Positions 60,970 through 64,000 of a stretch of DNA of 64,000 nucleotides are shown here, piece after piece. The stretch comes from Bacillus sp. OV166. GTDB lineage: Bacteria > Bacillota > Bacilli > Bacillales > Cytobacillaceae. The DNA lies in contig NZ_FXWM01000001.1 in NCBI RefSeq assembly GCF_900177675.1, forward strand, positions 4,101,001 to 4,165,000, written 5' to 3'. The notes below the pieces were generated by a model. The model was given only the letters and a program-made list of their open reading frames with translations, was not told the DNA's origin and did no database searches. A program made the translations under genes and the position numbers. The stretch's first letter is position 1; each line of letters starts with the position of its first letter.

Positions 60970-61932
60970 TTATCCATTTCGGAGGACTTTTGCTGAGATC
61001 TCTGCTTTCCAAACATATTCGCCCAAGCCTGTCGTTTCTAAGATATTTTTATCTATATCGTTTCGTCCCATTGCCTGAGAAAGTTTTTTTCTTATCGCTG
61101 ATATATACCGTCTTACGGTAGTGGGGTTAACGGTTTGATCGTTCCAAACAGCATTTTCGATTCTGCTTTTTGTACAATAAATCCCTTTATTTTCAATCAG
61201 GTAACCAAGCAGATTGGCTTGTTTTGGCTCAAGCCGAATAGTATCCTTTATTCCATAAAAAAGCTTCTCTGGACCTGCCAAATTGAGAACAACACACTGT
61301 CCTTTTTCTGCCTCCTCGACAAGTTGGTCTAAATCCCGATTCGTGATCATCGTTCGATTCTCATCTATTTCTTTTAAAAGAATAGGCTCTTTCCGTTTAA
61401 GTTTCATCTTATCTTTATACAATTGTATGAACCAGGAATGTTCACCTTGCCCATCTGATTTCTGTGCTTCTTGAATAAGTTCCAACGCTTTTTGCACATA
61501 TCCCATTCTTGAATAGCCTAATGCAAGGTTGCACAATAGTTTGATTCGTTTGCTGCCTTCGATTCCTTTTTCTAAAGCCTCTTTTCCGTAGAATAAAACA
61601 GCCTCCCACTTTCGAGACTCCTCAGCGAGAACAAAGGAAAGATGATAAAATGCATCCGGTTTACTCGGGGTGTACAAAGATGCCTTTCTTAAAATGTCAT
61701 AGGCAGTGTGGTAATTTCCTCTGCGCATTTTCTCATCACGACCCAATTGCAAATAAAGATCAGCCAGATGAATGGAATAGCGGGGTTCCTTTCGATCCAA
61801 GTCAAGAAACCGTTTGTAAAGCCGGATTCCCTCTTCTAACCATAAGTTTCGTTCACCCCCCTCATCAAGACCATCCCTATCCAGCCAATTATCCTCTAAA
61901 TCTAACAAATCATCTAAAGTTATTTTTTCCAT
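60970..61932 (-). CDS. TPR-containing regulator with C-terminal OmpR-type winged helix
   Basis: Residues about 1-180 are helical tetratricopeptide-like repeats (LYLQLGRDEKM, AYDILRKASLYTPSKPDAFYHLSF), and residues about 225-310 are a winged helix of the OmpR/SARP type (LLGYLIENKGIYCTKSRIE, TVRRYISAIRKKL). There is no receiver domain. The order is opposite to typical SARP activators, whose winged helix is N-terminal. GGGGGG lies 8 nt ahead of the ATG. Target genes are unknown. Confidence 0.8.
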   Translation of the reverse strand: MEKITLDDLLDLEDNWLDRDGLDEGGERNLWLEEGIRLYKRFLDLDRKEPRYSIHLADLYLQLGRDEKMRRGNYHTAYDILRKASLYTPSKPDAFYHLSFVLAEESRKWEAVLFYGKEALEKGIEGSKRIKLLCNLALGYSRMGYVQKALELIQEAQKSDGQGEHSWFIQLYKDKMKLKRKEPILLKEIDENRTMITNRDLDQLVEEAEKGQCVVLNLAGPEKLFYGIKDTIRLEPKQANLLGYLIENKGIYCTKSRIENAVWNDQTVNPTTVRRYISAIRKKLSQAMGRNDIDKNILETTGLGEYVWKAEISAKVLRNG

Positions 61933-62042
61933 CCATAAATCCCCCCTTTAATCGTTATTTATTTTTATATTGATAGAAAACCCAAAAAAGTGGCTGTTTT
62001 GGTCAATTAGTTCCTTTTACTTATGGACATGATCGGGTGTTT

Positions 62043-62642
62043 CTACAATGTAACATTTTTTCCTGCCTCTGATTCGGAGAGTCTCTTTAATTTATTGGAC
62101 TTTAATCCGGATACGATAAATCCCGCTCCTGTGAAAAGAGCGCCAATGACCTCAACAATCTTCTGGCTGTCACCTGAAACACTGGCCGCAGCAAACACTA
62201 TGGTACCAATCAATAAAAGATACCCCGTAATTTTAGGAAATACCTTTCCTCTAATCATCGATACTCCCAATAATATCATTCCTACTACAAACAGGAGGGG
62301 TCCGAACGTATAAATGGGCTTAGTAAAAGTTGTGGTAAAAACTTGACCAACCTTTTCCCCTGAAGCCTGTGCGATTTCCACAAAAACAATGGCTGTTACT
62401 ATGATGTTTCCTATATTTCCTAGAATCATAGCAAAAAGACCCAGCAAGCCGTTTCTATCCCCTTGAAGAGAATACAAGCCAAAAAAAGCAAAGACGAGCA
62501 GTAAATGGGCAGCAAAAATAAGAAAAGTACCAAAAATGCTTTCATGTTCACCTGCCAGTAGGTTTAAAGAATGAGCCAACACCAGAAGGATTCCAGAGAG
62601 AATTGCAGTGATACGCCCCATACGAGGAATAGATTGATTCAT
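62043..62642 (-). CDS. six-segment membrane protein, function unknown
   Basis: The 199-residue protein has about six hydrophobic segments and a polar C-terminus with SNKLKRLSESEAG. It may belong to the DUF4386-like group, but this is weak. GGAGTG precedes the ATG at a long spacing of about 12 nt. Nothing in the neighbourhood suggests a role. Confidence 0.6.
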   Translation of the reverse strand: MNQSIPRMGRITAILSGILLVLAHSLNLLAGEHESIFGTFLIFAAHLLLVFAFFGLYSLQGDRNGLLGLFAMILGNIGNIIVTAIVFVEIAQASGEKVGQVFTTTFTKPIYTFGPLLFVVGMILLGVSMIRGKVFPKITGYLLLIGTIVFAAASVSGDSQKIVEVIGALFTGAGFIVSGLKSNKLKRLSESEAGKNVTL

Positions 62643-62800
62643 ATTCTTTTACACTCCTTTATTTTTTTTAAGCTAGGATGATTTAATGGATTGGGAAAAA
62701 AGTAAAATGACAGAGCAGACATGATGTCGGATAGAGCATGAACAAGGATTAGTGGAAAAAGTCTACGTGTTTTCAAGTAAATGATCGGGATGATTATCAA

Positions 62801-62811
62801 GTGCCTGACAC
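62801..62811. repeat. GTGTCAGGCAC repeat-family copy
   Basis: GTGCCTGACAC followed by TTTTATTTTT; a single arm of the element, inverted relative to the others. Confidence 0.6.
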
Positions 62812-63329
62812 TTTTATTTTTCCACTTAATGAATTATAAGATATATAAAGAATAATCCCATTTGGGGTCATCGGCCCAATTTACATAATCTGTAGCGATG
62901 ACGACATAACAAAACAAATAATTACCTATTTTTGAATATCAAACAAGATTGAAAATTATCATGTAGAAGAAATTTCTGAGGTTGAAATAGTGAGGAAAAA
63001 GGATGCATTTATAGGAGTAAGTTTAATTTATTAAAACAATCAATATGTTCCTAGGTAACCTAACTCCATATCAGTAAGCAACAAACCGTCTTCTATCATC
63101 AATTTTTTCATGAACGTCTTACTCCTACCCATTTTTTTTCGATAATATTTGGCTCTTCCCTGCTCGTATGAAGGACATACATTTCCCGTGAAGGATCTTC
63201 TCGGTGAAATATTTTGTATATTTATTTTATCATTTAGGAAATGGCAAAGAAAGCCGTAATCTGAACTTGATCTTCTATTAGTTTTACTTATTTCCCCTAA
63301 CAAAAAAACACTCACAAATATTGATATTT
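62812..63329. other. stretch with gene remnants next to the IS element
   Basis: A + strand start-less frame ends IENYHVEEISEVEIVRKKDAF...SLIY at 63034. A minus-strand frame crossing the IS end (EMYVLHTSREEPNIIEKKW, about 63120-63185) is also protein-like. They look like broken genes; no name can be given. Confidence 0.3.
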
Positions 63330-64000
63330 TGAACTGCCCCCCGTCAAGTAGACAGTGGAAATAATAAAAATGCACTAAGCGGCTTTAGCTCTAAATTCCA
63401 TAGGGCTAAAGCCGTTTAGTCGTTTTTGATATCTTTCATAATTATAAAATTTAATGTAATCGTCTATCGCAATAGAAAGTTCTTCGAATGTCTCATACTT
63501 ATGTAAATAATACTTTTCACATTTAAGTGTTCCCCAAAAAGATTCCATTGGCCCGTTATCAATACATCTACCCACCCGCGACATACTATGCGTCATCTCT
63601 GCGGCATCTAACTTTCGTTTAAATCCATGAGAGGTGTATTGGTACCCTCGATCACTATGAATAAGTGGTTTGTCTCCATCTAAATGGGTTATTGCTTGGT
63701 CTAGCGTCTTAAAGACAAGGTTATTATTATTTGAATGTCCTAAAACATAGCTAACAATCGACCCATCATATAGATCACGAATCGCACTTAAATAAGCCTT
63801 TTTTGATTGGCCATACTTAAATTCGGTGACATCCGTAACCCATTTTTCATTCGGTTTTTCCGCTGTGAACTCACGATTGAGCACATTTTCTGCAACGTGT
63901 TGAGGAGTTGAGGGCTTATAACGTTTCTTCTTTTTCCGAATGACGCTTTCAAGGCCAGATATCTTCATTAGTCTATAAATTCGCTTATGATTGAGGTCCT
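63330..64000 (-). mobile_element. IS3-family insertion sequence (one end, continues past the window)
   Basis: The element's terminal repeat appears as TGAACTGCCCCCCGTCAAGT (63330-63349) followed by AGACAGT, the usual IS3-family end, 25 nt past the transposase stop. The other end lies outside the window. Confidence 0.85.
63375..64000 (-). CDS. IS3-family transposase (OrfB part, 5' end outside window)
   Basis: The frame enters from the window's right edge (LNHKRIYRLMK) and ends at 63375. The integrase core is complete, with the DDE triad at TDVTEF, HSDRGYQYTS and PMESFWG, followed by the DDYIKFYNYERYQKRLNG tail typical of IS3/IS150 OrfB. It is normally made as an OrfAB fusion by a -1 frameshift; that part lies outside. 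No defect is seen in the visible part. Confidence 0.93.
   Translation of the reverse strand, partial: DLNHKRIYRLMKISGLESVIRKKKKRYKPSTPQHVAENVLNREFTAEKPNEKWVTDVTEFKYGQSKKAYLSAIRDLYDGSIVSYVLGHSNNNNLVFKTLDQAITHLDGDKPLIHSDRGYQYTSHGFKRKLDAAEMTHSMSRVGRCIDNGPMESFWGTLKCEKYYLHKYETFEELSIAIDDYIKFYNYERYQKRLNGFSPMEFRAKAA

Noticed and set aside
63040..63375. 111-codon minus-strand frame next to the transposase
   Set aside because: It crosses the IS end and changes character there, so it is not one gene. A short protein-like piece in another frame was noted as a remnant only.
1..64000. CRISPR array
   Set aside because: No regularly spaced repeat of 20-40 nt was seen anywhere in the window.

Overview
The window looks like a chromosome segment of an endospore-forming Bacillaceae bacterium (Bacillus, Neobacillus or Peribacillus type). 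The evidence is low G+C, strong GGAGG-type ribosome binding sites, a tricistronic gerA-type spore germination operon, a YjcZ-type sporulation peptide, a class III fructose-1,6-bisphosphatase, a sigma-B-like promoter and dispersed GTGTCAGGCAC repeats. No tool was run; all calls come from reading the sequence.

Layout. 0-12.3 kb: the 5' part of a TRAP transporter behind a cre-like palindrome, thiC under a TPP riboswitch, a ger operon (small peptide, A, B, C), a polysaccharide deacetylase, a globin-like protein, a VWA plus macro-domain pair, and an HxlR regulator with a DsbA-family partner. 12.3-25.7 kb: a G+C-richer FtsH-like AAA protease, a stress-type SDR behind a sigma-B promoter, a secreted amidohydrolase, a DoxX-like protein, and a sigma-54 unit (PAS-AAA activator, ureohydrolase, NCS1 permease). 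25.7-31 kb: a decayed McrBC-like restriction locus and a membrane protein. 31-47 kb: an AT-rich accessory island whose left edge is a tRNA-Sec 3' fragment, so an integrative element probably used this site. It holds a SIR2-like giant protein with a PD-(D/E)XK partner, an odd soluble glycosyltransferase fusion, remnants of PglZ and UvrD-like defence genes, a MazG-like enzyme, a 1593-residue helicase-nuclease plus an inverted remnant of a paralogue, and a type I toxin-antitoxin unit.

47-54 kb: a sulfonate unit split into divergent halves (tauD-ssuA leftward, ssuB-ssuC rightward). Both leaders carry a nearly identical 23-nt element directly before an intrinsic terminator, which suggests shared transcription attenuation. 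Remnants and a PTS EIIC-like protein follow. 54-64 kb: core-type genes (nitroreductase, M20 peptidase, fbp, a TPR-winged-helix regulator) and an IS3-family element that runs off the end.

The most interesting points are the tRNA-Sec att scar with the defence island beside it, the twin ssu/tau leader elements, and genes whose only well-placed start after a perfect ribosome binding site is AUU (clearest at 54747). Several loci are visibly decayed by single-base frameshifts or truncation, so the island looks old and partly inactive.
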